Notes under the pieces: model-generated
Databases searched by the model: none
What the model was told of the DNA's origin: nothing
Seen by the model: only the letters and a program-made list of their open reading frames with translations
In this document: positions 39,401 to 49,165 of the stretch, one piece after another
How the letters are laid out: every line of letters starts with the position of its first letter
Numbering within the stretch: the stretch's first letter is position 1
Made by a program: the position numbers and the translations under genes
Source of the DNA: Bog-532 sp963720945
GTDB lineage: Bacteria > Actinomycetota > Actinomycetes > Streptosporangiales > Streptosporangiaceae
Reading direction: 5' to 3'
DNA length: 64,000 nt
NCBI GenBank assembly: GCA_963720945.1
Contig: CAVRHH010000029.1
Location: 744,001-808,000, forward strand

Positions 39401-42400
39401 ATGCCTCAACGCCCTGACACCCCCGGGAGCGCGTCGCTGGAGAGCTTCTCGGCCGCGACCCGCGCCTGGTTCACGGGCGTCTTCGCGGAGCCGACGCAGG
39501 CTCAGGCGCAGGCCTGGACGGCCATCGGCAAGGGCGATGACACGCTGGTCATCGCGCCGACCGGCTCCGGCAAGACGCTCGCGGCCTTCCTGTGGGCGCT
39601 GGACCGGCTGGCGGCGACGCCCCCGCCCGCCGATCCGAAGCGGCGGTGCCGGATCCTCTACGTCTCCCCGCTCAAGGCGCTGGCGACCGACATCGAGCGG
39701 AACCTGCGTGCCCCGCTGACCGGTATCCGGCACGCGGCCCGCAATCTGGGCCTGGCGGAACCGGACATCCACGTCGCCGTGCGGACCGGTGACACCGCCG
39801 CCGATGAGCGCAGGAAGCTGGCCAGCAAGCCGCCCGACGTGCTGATTACCACCCCGGAGTCGCTGTTCCTGCTGCTCACCTCCAAGGCGCGGGACACGCT
39901 GCGGGGGGTGGAGACGGTCATCGTGGACGAGGTGCACGCGCTGGCCGGCAACAAGCGCGGCGCGCACCTGGCGGTCTCCCTGGAGCGCCTCGACGCGCTG
40001 CGGATGGCCGGGTCCGGGCCGGACGCGGCGCGCGGCCCGGCGCAGCGGATCGGGCTGTCGGCCACGGTGCGGCCGGTCGCGGAGGTCGCGGGCTTCCTGG
40101 GCGGCGCACGCCAGGTCACGGTGGTGCAGCCGCCGAGCGAGAAGCGGCTCGAGCTGAACGTGGTCGTCCCGGTCGAGGACATGGCCGAGATCGGCGGGCC
40201 GCCGGTGAGCGCCCGCCGGGATCCGGACGCTCCGCGCCGGCCGGGTGCCCCGGGGGCGCCGTCGGCCGGGCCGGTGGGGGACGACCCGGAGCGGCAGCGG
40301 TCGATCTGGCCGCACGTCGAGGAACGGGTGCTCGACCTCATCGAGGAACATCGCTCCACGATCGTGTTCGCCAACTCCCGGCGGCTCGCCGAGCGGCTGT
40401 GCGCCCGGCTCAACGAGCTCGCCGCCGAACGCGCGGCGGAGGCCGCGAACCAGGCCACTGAGCTGAACGGGGTCGGTATGCCGGAGGGGGGCGGCGTTCC
40501 GGGCGGGGGCGGCGTTCCGGGCGGGGGCGGCGTCCCGGGCGGGGGCAGCGTCCCGGGCGGGGGCGGCGGGCTGGCCGGCCCCGGCGGGCGGCTGGCCCCG
40601 GCGCAGGTCATGGCGCAGGCGGGCAGCACCACGGGTGCGCCCGCGGAGGTCGCGCGGGCCCACCACGGATCGGTCTCGCGGCAGGAACGGGCGCAGATCG
40701 AGGAGGCGCTGAAGCGGGGCACGCTGCCCGCGGTCGTCGCCACCTCCAGCCTGGAACTGGGCATCGACATGGGCGCCGTGGACCTGGTCGTCCAGGTCGA
40801 GGCGCCGCCGTCGGTAGCGAACGGGCTGCAGCGGATCGGCCGGGCCGGTCACAACGTGGGGGATGTCTCGCGCGGCGTGATCTTCCCCAAGTACCAGGGT
40901 GACCTGGTGCAGGCGACGGTCGTGGCCGAGCGGATGCGCGGCGGCCACATCGAGGAGCTGCGCGGCCCGCGCAATCCGCTGGACGTGCTGGCTCAGCAGA
41001 TCGTGGCCATGACCTCGATGGACGACTGGCCGGTGGATGAGCTGGAGCGCGTCATCCGCCGCGCGGCCCCGTTCGCCGGGCTGACCCGGCCGGTACTGGA
41101 CGCGGTGCTGGACATGCTGGCGGGCCGGTACCCGAGCGAGGAGTTCGCCGGGCTGCGGCCCCGGGTGGTGTGGGACCGGCTCACCGGTGTGGTGCACGGC
41201 CGGCCGGGCGGGCAGCGGCTGGCGGTGACGAGTGGCGGGACGATCCCCGACCGGGGGCTGTTCGGCGTGTTCCTGGCCGGGTCGTACGCGCCCGGCCCCG
41301 GTGGCTCCCGCCGGCATTCGCGGCGCGTGGGCGAACTCGACGAGGAAATGGTCTACGAGTCGCGCGTCGGCGACGTGTTCGTGCTCGGCGCCACCTCCTG
41401 GCGGATCGAGGACATCACGGCCGACAGTGTCCTGGTCACGCCCGCCCCGGGCCAGCCCGGCAAGCTGCCGTTCTGGCACGGTGACGCGCCCGGGCGGCCC
41501 GCGGAGCTGGGCGCCGCGATCGGCCGCGCCTGCCGTGAGCTGGCCGGGGCGAGCCCGGAGGACGCGTCCGCCATGCTGGCCGCGGCGGGCCTGGACGAGC
41601 TGGCCGCGGGCAACCTGCTGCGCTACCTGGCCGACCAGCGCGAAGCCACCGGCGCGGTGCCGGACGACCGGACGCTGATCGTCGAGCGGTTCCGGGACGA
41701 GCTGGGTGACTGGCGCGTGGTGCTGCACAGCCCGTTCGGGGCGCGCGTGCACGGCCCGTGGGCGCTGGCCATCGCGGCGCGGCTGCGCGAGCGGTACGGC
41801 GGTATGGACGTGCAGGCGGTGCACACCGACGACGGGATCATCGTCCGGGTACCCGACGCCGATGAGCCGCCGCCGACCGGGATCGCGCTGATCGAGCCCG
41901 ACGAGATCAGCGAGATCGTCACCGCGGAGATCGGCGCGTCCGCGTTGTTCGCCTCCCGGTTCCGCGAGTGCGCGGCGCGGGCGATGCTGCTGCCGCGGCG
42001 GCAGCCCGGCCGGCGGTCGCCGCTCTGGCAGCAGCGGCAGCGTTCGGCGCAACTGCTGGAGGTCGCGCGGCAGTACCCGTCGTTCCCGATCGTGCTGGAA
42101 ACGGTGCGCGAATGCCTGCAGGACGTCTTCGACGTGCCGGCGCTGGCGAACCTGCTGCGCGACTTGGCCAGCCGCAAGATCCGCATCGTCGAGGTGGAGA
42201 CGCCCAGCCCGTCGCCGTTCAGCCGGTCACTGCTCTTCCGTTACGTCGGCGCTTTCATGTACGAGGGTGAAGCGCCGCTCGCCGAACGGCGCGCGCAGGC
42301 GCTGACCCTCGACTCGACGCTGCTGGCCGACCTGCTCGGCCAGGCCGACCTGCGCGAGCTGCTGGACCCGGCCGTCGTGGCCGACACCGAACGTGAGCTG

Positions 42401-44606
42401 CAACGGCTCGCGCCGGACCGCAAATGCCGGGACGTCGAGGGGCTGGCCGACCTGCTGCGCACCATCGGGCCGGTGACGGCCGAGGAGGCGGCGGCGCGGT
42501 GGACGGTGCCGGAGGCGGCCGCCGGCTGGCTGGCGGAGCTGGCCCGTACGCGCCGCGCGCTCGAGGTCCGGGTGGGCGGCCAGGCCCGCTGGGCAGCGAT
42601 AGAAGACGCTGGGCGACTGCGCGACGCGCTGGGCGTGCCGCTGCCGCCCGGTATCCCGGAGGCGTTTACCGAACCGCTGCCCGACCCGCTGGGCGACCTG
42701 GTGGCGCGGTACGCACGGAGCCACGGGCCGTTCGGCGCGGATGCGGTCGCATCGCGTTACGCGCTGGGCGTGGCGGTGGTCACCGGGACTCTGCGGCGGC
42801 TCGCGGCGGCGGGCCGGGTCGTGGAGGGTGAGTTCCTGCCGCACGGACGCGGCACCGAATGGTGCGACGCCGAGGTGCTGCGGCTGCTGCGCCGGCGCTG
42901 CCTCGCCCGGCTGCGGAAAGAGGTCGAGCCGGCTCCGCCGGTCGCCCTGGCCCGGCTGCTGCCCGCCTGGCAGGGCGTCCGGCCCATCGAGCCGGGCACC
43001 CGGGGCCGCGCCGGGTACCCGGCGCGGCCCCGGGTGCCCGCCAGCATGACCGGCCCGGGCGCGGTCCTCGACGCTATCGATCAGCTCGCGGGTGCCCTGG
43101 TGCCCGCGTCCGTGCTGGAGACGCTGGTGCTGCCCGGGCGTGTTCCCGGCTACTCCCCCGCGATGCTGGACGAGCTGACCACGGCCGGGGAGGTCGTCTG
43201 GACCGGGGCGGGAGGGCTGCCCGGCGGCGACGGATGGCTGGTGCTCGCGCCGGCCGAGTCCGTGCCGCTGCTGTTCCCGGCGCCGTCGGAGATCACGATG
43301 ACGCCGCTGCACGAGGCGGTGCTCACGGCGCTCGCCGACGGCGGCGCGGTGTTCTTCCGCATGCTGCACGAACGGGTAACCAGTCAGCTCGCGGCGGCGG
43401 CAGGCACCGCGAAGGCGCCGTCCGACGCCGATGTCGCCGCGGCGATCTGGGACCTGCTGTGGGCGGGCTACCTGACCAACGACACGCTCGGGCCGTTGCG
43501 GACGGTTCTGGGCGGCGGGCAGCCGCGCCGCTCCGGAGCGCCCGCGGCTCCGGGGCGGGGGCGCGGGCTGCGGCCCGGCAGCCGCCGACCTGGTTACGGC
43601 CGCCCGGTCATGCCCTCGCGGACCGGGCCGCCCAACGTGAGCGGCCGGTGGTCGCTGCTGCCGGCGCTCACCCGCGACGCGACGATGTACGCGCACGCGC
43701 TGGCCCAGTCCCTGCTCGACCGGTACGGGATCCTGACCAAGGGCGCGGTGGCGGCGGAACGGATTCCGGGCGGGTTCGCGGCGGTGTACCCGGTGCTGCG
43801 GGCCATGGAGGAAGCCGGCCGGGCCCGGCGGGGCTACTTCGTGGAGGGACTCGGCGCGGCCCAGTTCGCCGTCCCCGGCGCGGTGGACCGGATGCGCGCC
43901 CTGGCGCGGCCGCTGTCCGGCGGGGACGACCCGGTGGCCAGCATCACCCGGGGGCGGCCGGCGCCGTACGGTTCGGGCGGCGGGCCCGCTGGTTACGGGG
44001 CGGCCGGTTATGGCGGGAGGGCATCGGGAGGCGATGGGGCGTCCAGCGACTTCAGCGAGATCTGGGAGTACGAGCGGGACGCGGCGAGCGGGACCGACGG
44101 TGAGAGCGGAGCCGGCGAAGGCGGCTCCGGGGCAGACGGGACCGGGACGGCCAGGCGGGACCGGGACGGCCGGCGGGACCGGGACGGCCGACGGGACCGG
44201 GTTGGGCGGGCGTCCGGGGTCAGCGCAGCGGGCGCAGGTGATCGTGCTGGCGGCCGCGGACCCGGCCAATGCGTACGGTGCGTCGCTGCCGTGGCCGCCG
44301 CGCCCGGATGAGACGCCGGGCGGCCACCGGCCCGGCCGGAAGGCGGGTGCCCTGGTCGTGCTGGCCGACGGGGAGCTGGTCCTGTACGTGGAGCGCGGCG
44401 GGCGTACGTTCCTGTCCTGGACCGATGACCCGGAGCAGCTCGCCCCCGCAGCGGCGGCGCTGGCGGCCGCCGTGCGGGCCGGGGCGCTGGGGCGGCTGAC
44501 CGTCGAGCGCGCGGACGGCGGCGGGGTGTACGACTCCCCGCTGGCCAAGGCGCTGGAGGAGGCTGGCTTCCGGCCTACCCCGAAGGGCCTGCGGCTACGC
44601 GGCTGA
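39401..44606 (+). CDS. lhr: Large ATP-dependent helicase Lhr, frameshifted near 3' end
   Basis: Lhr-type superfamily 2 DNA repair helicase, about 1735 codons. ATG 39401 has GGAGGA in front. Walker A APTGSGKT near residue 51, the motif VIVDEVHALAGNKRG, motif III LSATVRP, and helicase C part AHHGSVSRQERAQIEEALKRG, TSSLELGIDMG and RIGRAGHNVG are all intact, followed by the long Lhr core and winged-helix parts. An 18-bp repeat inserts GGVPGG units before AHHGS. Near 44153 one extra A in a second 18-bp repeat (GGCGGGACCGGGACGGCC units) shifts the frame: the written frame stops at 44311, whereas the true C-terminus (VIVLAAADPANAYGASLPWP, GHRPGRKAGALVVLADGEL, FRPTPKGLRLRG) continues in the next frame to 44606. 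Only the C-terminal domain is lost if real. Confidence 0.9.
40489..40567 (+). repeat. 18-bp repeat in lhr encoding GGVPGG
   Basis: Four units of GGCGTTCCGGGCGGGGGC type between the two halves of the helicase core; frame is kept. Confidence 0.9.
44128..44205 (+). repeat. 18-bp repeat at the lhr frame break
   Basis: Units of GGCGGGACCGGGACGGCC. The second unit carries one additional A at about 44153, which is the frameshift. Confidence 0.9.
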
Positions 44607-44721
44607 GGGGGTCTCCGGCCGCGCGGCTGACGGGGTTTATGGGCTGGCCAACTGGCTGGGGCGCGGGACCAGGGAGCTGGCGCCCGGCGGGCCGCTGCCG
44701 GGCGTGGACGGCGGGCCCGGG

Positions 44722-45594
44722 TCAGAGCTGGCGCAGGAGAGTGGCCGCGTCGGCGCCGCGGTCCCAGTCCACGAACAGGTGATCGTGGTGAAAGCCGGCG
44801 ATCACGTTGCAGCTGATGCCGGCGCTGGCCAGGACGCGGCTGACGGCGGCGGTCAGCCCGACCGCGCTGAGGGCGGAGCCGATCGTCAGGGTGACGCGGG
44901 CGGCCAGGTACTGGTACGGCAGGCCGGCCTGGTCCGCCTGGCCGCGCGTGACGACCAGGGTGACCCCCTCGTTTTCCCGGATGAACGCGAACGGCTCAAG
45001 ATCCGTCGGCGGCTCCGGGACCGTGACGAAGACGTAGGGCTCGGGGTGCAGGGCGGGCTGGATGCCTGTCCACCCGGACGCGGCGGGCACGCCGGGCGTG
45101 GGCGGTACGGCCTGCACCGCCGCCAGGCGGCCGCTTCCGCCGTCGCCCGCGCCGGATCCCGGTGCCGGACGGCCGGGCAGGGCGGCGATCCATTTGTCCA
45201 TGAAGATCATGCTGCGGGGATGGAACCCGAGCCGCTCGTAGAACGGGACGACGCCCGCGTTACCCGGCTCGACCAGCAGGTTGATCTTCACGCACCCCTT
45301 GGCCAGCAGGCGGCGTTCCAGCTCGCGTACCAGGGCGGTAGCGATCCCCTTCCCGCGCCGGCCCGGGCTGGTGGCCAGCCGGTTCAGCCAGCCGCGACGC
45401 CCGTCGAACGTGCCGAAGACGGAGCCGGCCAGCCCGGTCGGCGGTTCGTCCGCAACGATCACGAGGTCGGGGTTGCGCGCCAGCGCGGCCTGGAGTTCCC
45501 GCTCGGCGTATTCGGCCCGGAAGTGCAGCCCCGCCACGTTCCACAGGGCCCCCAGCGCCCCGGCGTCCTCCGGCCGCGCCGATCTCATCACCAT
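44722..45594 (-). CDS. GNAT acetyltransferase fused to ACT domain
   Basis: A 290-residue two-domain protein. Residues 1-140 are a GNAT acetyltransferase: LVIVADEPPTGLAGSVFGTF, LATSPGRRGKGIATALVREL (acetyl-CoA loop RRGKGIA) and VEPGNAGVVPFYERLGFHP. After a Gly/Ala/Pro linker, residues about 190-290 form an ACT-like domain: VFVTVPEPPTDLEPFAFI, ARVTLTIGSALSAVGLTAAV, AGISCNVIAGFHHDHLFVDW. ACT domains bind amino acids, so the enzyme may be allosteric. ATG 45594 is used. The stop is near the lhr end, tail to tail. Confidence 0.83.
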   Translation of the reverse strand: MVMRSARPEDAGALGALWNVAGLHFRAEYAERELQAALARNPDLVIVADEPPTGLAGSVFGTFDGRRGWLNRLATSPGRRGKGIATALVRELERRLLAKGCVKINLLVEPGNAGVVPFYERLGFHPRSMIFMDKWIAALPGRPAPGSGAGDGGSGRLAAVQAVPPTPGVPAASGWTGIQPALHPEPYVFVTVPEPPTDLEPFAFIRENEGVTLVVTRGQADQAGLPYQYLAARVTLTIGSALSAVGLTAAVSRVLASAGISCNVIAGFHHDHLFVDWDRGADAATLLRQL

Positions 45595-45954
45595 TCACAC
45601 GGTGCTATCACACCGCGCATGGGGCTGCGCCTCGAGCCGTGGGAGTCCGGGCCTATGTGGCATTCTTGATGGCATCTCGGCGACTGCCCGGTCAGTGAAC
45701 CTGGGCGAGAACGAGGTGCCGATGGCGGACGGGCTGACGGCGACGGTGGCTGACGGCGACGGTGGCTGACGGCGGGATCGCAGGCCTGGCGTCCGCTGGC
45801 CGCGTTCGACCACGCTCGCCGACCACGGTGCCGGCAGATCGCCCGGGAATCGGCCCTGATCGCGCGCTTCGGTGCCGGCCTAGGCGGCCGCTGGCGGCAG
45901 TCCGCCCCTAACACCCTGCTGCGGGTGAAGGGGCGCCCCCGGAACCTTTGCGGG
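45595..45954. other. Intergenic region, no gene seen
   Basis: Only short frames. A duplicated 18-bp piece (GACGGCGACGGTGGCTGA) lies near 45735-45770. No protein similarity was recognised. Confidence 0.5.
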
Positions 45955-45989
45955 CACAGGTGCCTCTGCCGCGACCCGGGTGTAGGTGC
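45955..45989. repeat. REP-like sequence at left edge of IS110 array
   Basis: ACAGGTGCCTCTGCC, GCG, ACCCGGGTG: same modules as the palindrome at 6293-6359. It carries an intact IS target AGGTGCCTCTGCC, and the next AGGTGC-CT is occupied by the partial left end. Confidence 0.8.
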
Positions 45990-46102
45990 CTAATGAGAGC
46001 TAACGGGTCGGCCATCCGGCAGACTCGGGCCTGGTAGCCGCCGGCAGGTGAGCACTCTTGGCGCCTGGACTGTGAGTCCTGGGCAGAGATCGTGCCCCTG
46101 CC
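45990..46102 (+). mobile_element. Solo left-end fragment of the IS110 element
   Basis: From the core CT at 45990-45991 onward 113 bases are identical to the left end of the full copies (46137-46249), then the sequence jumps to another REP-like unit. It contains the 5' stem-loop and almost the whole target-binding unit of the proposed bridge RNA but not the donor-binding unit or transposase. Confidence 0.85.
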
Positions 46103-46150
46103 CTGGTGCCTCTGCCGCGACCCGGGGTGTAGGTGCCTAATGAGAGCTAA

Positions 46151-46346
46151 CGGGTCGGCCATCCGGCAGACTCGGGCCTGGTAGCCGCCGGCAGGTGAGC
46201 ACTCTTGGCGCCTGGACTGTGAGTCCTGGGCAGAGATCGTGCCCCTGCCGGCTGGCCGGGAGAGTTGATCGCTGCTGGGATGTCGTGCGCGCCCGCCTGG
46301 TGTGGGGCGTGAGCACTGTTTCATTAGGGCGCTGATGGTTCTCCCG
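46151..46346 (+). ncRNA. Candidate bridge RNA of IS110 copy 1
   Basis: Three units can be folded by eye. (1) 5' stem-loop 46151-46174, CGGGTC / GACTCG with inner GCC / GGC. (2) Target unit 46187-46252: outer stem GCCGGCAGG / CCTGCCGGC and GCAC / GTGC, inner stem GGACT / AGTCC; internal-loop strands hold GGCGCCT (46207-46213; 6 of 7 match to target GGTGCCT) and GGCAGAG (46229-46235; complementary to CTCTGCC). (3) Donor unit 46257-46346: outer stem CGGGAGA / TCTCCCG, inner stem GTGC / GCAC; loop strands hold CTGGGATGTC (46275-46284; identical to the right end) and TCATTAG (46321-46327; complementary to CTAATGA at the core and left end). This matches the known bridge-RNA plan; not tested by folding software. 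Confidence 0.8.
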
Positions 46347-46387
46347 CAGGCTGCTGACGAGATCCGCGACCTGGGACGGGAGAACAT

Positions 46388-47623
46388 ATGCGATTGTTCG
46401 TGGGGGATGACTGGGCCGAGGACCATCACGACGTGGAGCTGATGGACGCTGCGGGCAAGGTGCTGGCCCGCAGGCGGCTGCCGGAAGGCGTGGCCGGGAT
46501 GGCCCGGCTGCACGAGCTGATCGGGCAGCAGCTGGGCGAGGACGCCGAGGATGCGGAGGTGGTGATCGGGATCGAGACCGACCGTGGCCCGTGGGTGGCG
46601 GCCCTGGTCGCGGCCGGGTACACGGTGTATGCGGTCAACCCGCTGCAGGCATCGAGGTACCGGGAGCGCCACGGTGTGTCCGGTGCCAAGAGCGACACCG
46701 GCGACGCGCACATGCTGACCGACATGGTGCGCACCGACTCCCACCAGCTGCGCGCCGTCGCGGGTGACAGCGCGGACGCCGGCGCGGTCAAGGTGGTGGC
46801 CCGTACCCATAAGACGCTGATCTGGGAACGCACCCGGCACATCCAGCGGCTGCGGCACCAGCTGCGGGAGTACTTCCCCGCCGCGCTGGAGGCCTTCGCG
46901 GACCTGGACGCCCCGGACACGCTGGAGCTGCTGGCCAAGGCGCCGGACCCGGCGCGGGCCGGGAAGCTGACCCGCGCGCAGGTCAGCGCGGCGCTCAAGC
47001 GCGCCCGCCGCCGCGACATCCCTGCCAGGGCCACCGCGATCCTGGCCGCGCTGCGGGGCGCCCAGCTGGGCCAGCCGCCGGCCATCACCGCCGCCTACGC
47101 GGCCACCGTCCGGTCCCTGATCGCGGTGATCACCACCCTCAATGAGCAGGTCAAAACCCTGCAAGGGCAGGTGGAAGCGGATTTTGGCCGCCACCCGGAC
47201 GCTGAGATCTACCTGTCCCAGCCCGGCCTGGGACCCATCCTCGGCGCCCGGGTCCTCGGCGAGTTCGGCGACGACCCGCACCGCTACGCCAGCGGCAAGG
47301 CCCGCAAGAACTACGCCGCCACCTCCCCGATCACCCGCGCGTCCGGGAAGAAGAAAGTCGTCGCCGCCCGGTTCATCCGCAACGACCGGCTCACCGACGC
47401 GCTGATGGCCCAGGCCTTCGCCGCCCTGAACGCCTCGCCCGGCGCACGCGCCCTCTACGACGCCGAGCGCGCCCGCGGCACCGAGCACAACCCCGCCCTG
47501 CGCAAGCTCGCCAGCCGGCTCGTCGGCATCCTGCACGGATGCCTCAAAACCCGCACCCGCTACGACGAGGCAACCGCCTGGCCCCAGCGGGAAAAGACCC
47601 CCCAATCCGACGTCGCAGCTTGA
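46388..47623 (+). CDS. IS110-family transposase (DEDD), copy 1
   Basis: A 411-residue IS110 recombinase. N-terminal RuvC-like DEDD domain: Asp in RLFVGDDWAEDHHDVEL, Glu in VVIGIETDRGPWVAAL, and Asp pair in SGAKSDTGDAHMLTDMVRTD. The central part is helical. The C-terminal Transposase_20 domain has IYLSQPGLGPILGARVLGEF and YAATSPITRASGKKK, with the conserved serine region around SPITRASG. ATG 46388 after GGGACGGGAGAAC. All family catalytic positions look intact, so it could be active. Confidence 0.95.
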   Translation: MRLFVGDDWAEDHHDVELMDAAGKVLARRRLPEGVAGMARLHELIGQQLGEDAEDAEVVIGIETDRGPWVAALVAAGYTVYAVNPLQASRYRERHGVSGAKSDTGDAHMLTDMVRTDSHQLRAVAGDSADAGAVKVVARTHKTLIWERTRHIQRLRHQLREYFPAALEAFADLDAPDTLELLAKAPDPARAGKLTRAQVSAALKRARRRDIPARATAILAALRGAQLGQPPAITAAYAATVRSLIAVITTLNEQVKTLQGQVEADFGRHPDAEIYLSQPGLGPILGARVLGEFGDDPHRYASGKARKNYAATSPITRASGKKKVVAARFIRNDRLTDALMAQAFAALNASPGARALYDAERARGTEHNPALRKLASRLVGILHGCLKTRTRYDEATAWPQREKTPQSDVAA

Positions 47624-47645
47624 CATCTAAGCTCCTGGGATGTCT

Positions 47646-47675
47646 CTGCCGCGACCCGGGTGTAGGTAAAGGTGC
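47646..47675. repeat. REP-like spacer between the two IS110 copies
   Basis: CTGCCGCGACCC, GGGTGTAGGTAAA, GGTGC: a 30-bp piece of the REP-like unit that carries the right half of one target and the left half of the next. Confidence 0.85.
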
Positions 47676-47689
47676 CTAATGAGAGCTAA

Positions 47690-47885
47690 CGGGTCGGCCA
47701 TCCGGCAGACTCGGGCCTGGTAGCCGCCGGCAGGTGAGCACTCTTGGCGCCTGGACTGTGAGTCCTGGGCAGAGATCGTGCCCCTGCCGGCTGGCCGGGA
47801 GAGTTGATCGCTGCTGGGATGTCGTGCGCGCCCGCCTGGTGTGGGGCGTGAGCACTGTTTCATTAGGGCGCTGATGGTTCTCCCG
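47690..47885 (+). ncRNA. Candidate bridge RNA of IS110 copy 2
   Basis: Identical to that of copy 1, shifted by 1539 bp; same target and donor loop segments. Confidence 0.8.
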
Positions 47886-47926
47886 CAGGCTGCTGACGAG
47901 ATCCGCGACCTGGGACGGGAGAACAT

Positions 47927-49162
47927 ATGCGATTGTTCGTGGGGGATGACTGGGCCGAGGACCATCACGACGTGGAGCTGATGGACGCTGCGGGCAAGGT
48001 GCTGGCCCGCAGGCGGCTGCCGGAAGGCGTGGCCGGGATGGCCCGGCTGCACGAGCTGATCGGGCAGCAGCTGGGCGAGGACGCCGAGGATGCGGAGGTG
48101 GTGATCGGGATCGAGACCGACCGTGGCCCGTGGGTGGCGGCCCTGGTCGCGGCCGGGTACACGGTGTATGCGGTCAACCCGCTGCAGGCATCGAGGTACC
48201 GGGAGCGCCACGGTGTGTCCGGTGCCAAGAGCGACACCGGCGACGCGCACATGCTGACCGACATGGTGCGCACCGACTCCCACCAGCTGCGCGCCGTCGC
48301 GGGTGACAGCGCGGACGCCGGCGCGGTCAAGGTGGTGGCCCGTACCCATAAGACGCTGATCTGGGAACGCACCCGGCACATCCAGCGGCTGCGGCACCAG
48401 CTGCGGGAGTACTTCCCCGCCGCGCTGGAGGCCTTCGCGGACCTGGACGCCCCGGACACGCTGGAGCTGCTGGCCAAGGCGCCGGACCCGGCGCGGGCCG
48501 GGAAGCTGACCCGCGCGCAGGTCAGCGCGGCGCTCAAGCGCGCCCGCCGCCGCGACATCCCTGCCAGGGCCACCGCGATCCTGGCCGCGCTGCGGGGCGC
48601 CCAGCTGGGCCAGCCGCCGGCCATCACCGCCGCCTACGCGGCCACCGTCCGGTCCCTGATCGCGGTGATCACCACCCTCAATGAGCAGGTCAAAACCCTG
48701 CAAGGGCAGGTGGAAGCGGATTTTGGCCGCCACCCGGACGCTGAGATCTACCTGTCCCAGCCCGGCCTGGGACCCATCCTCGGCGCCCGGGTCCTCGGCG
48801 AGTTCGGCGACGACCCGCACCGCTACGCCAGCGGCAAGGCCCGCAAGAACTACGCCGCCACCTCCCCGATCACCCGCGCGTCCGGGAAGAAGAAAGTCGT
48901 CGCCGCCCGGTTCATCCGCAACGACCGGCTCACCGACGCGCTGATGGCCCAGGCCTTCGCCGCCCTGAACGCCTCGCCCGGCGCACGCGCCCTCTACGAC
49001 GCCGAGCGCGCCCGCGGCACCGAGCACAACCCCGCCCTGCGCAAGCTCGCCAGCCGGCTCGTCGGCATCCTGCACGGATGCCTCAAAACCCGCACCCGCT
49101 ACGACGAGGCAACCGCCTGGCCCCAGCGGGAAAAGACCCCCCAATCCGACGTCGCAGCTTGA
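47927..49162 (+). CDS. IS110-family transposase (DEDD), copy 2
   Basis: The 411-residue product is identical to that of copy 1, with the same DEDD residues and C-terminal Transposase_20 domain. ATG 47927. Identity of both copies means the duplication or second insertion is recent. Confidence 0.95.
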   Translation: MRLFVGDDWAEDHHDVELMDAAGKVLARRRLPEGVAGMARLHELIGQQLGEDAEDAEVVIGIETDRGPWVAALVAAGYTVYAVNPLQASRYRERHGVSGAKSDTGDAHMLTDMVRTDSHQLRAVAGDSADAGAVKVVARTHKTLIWERTRHIQRLRHQLREYFPAALEAFADLDAPDTLELLAKAPDPARAGKLTRAQVSAALKRARRRDIPARATAILAALRGAQLGQPPAITAAYAATVRSLIAVITTLNEQVKTLQGQVEADFGRHPDAEIYLSQPGLGPILGARVLGEFGDDPHRYASGKARKNYAATSPITRASGKKKVVAARFIRNDRLTDALMAQAFAALNASPGARALYDAERARGTEHNPALRKLASRLVGILHGCLKTRTRYDEATAWPQREKTPQSDVAA

Positions 49163-49165
49163 CAT

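Larger units (their letters stand above)
46139..47645 (+). mobile_element. IS110-family insertion sequence, copy 1
   Basis: Junctions: AGGTGC-CT then AATGAGAGC on the left and CTGGGATGT-CT then CTGCCGCGACCC on the right. So the element (about 1507 bp) sits between the two halves of AGGTGC-CT-CTGCC with a shared CT core and no other target duplication. No terminal inverted repeats. The non-coding leader is 249 bp, the region after the transposase stop only 22 bp, as in the IS110 group proper. Copy 2 is the same sequence 1539 bp further. Confidence 0.92.

Noticed and set aside
40489..40567. Gly-rich tract in lhr as a separate small gene
   Set aside because: It lies inside the intact helicase frame between conserved motifs.
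45908..49165. Two long minus frames over the IS110 copies
   Set aside because: They are antisense to the transposase genes and differ only in flanks; no domain is seen.
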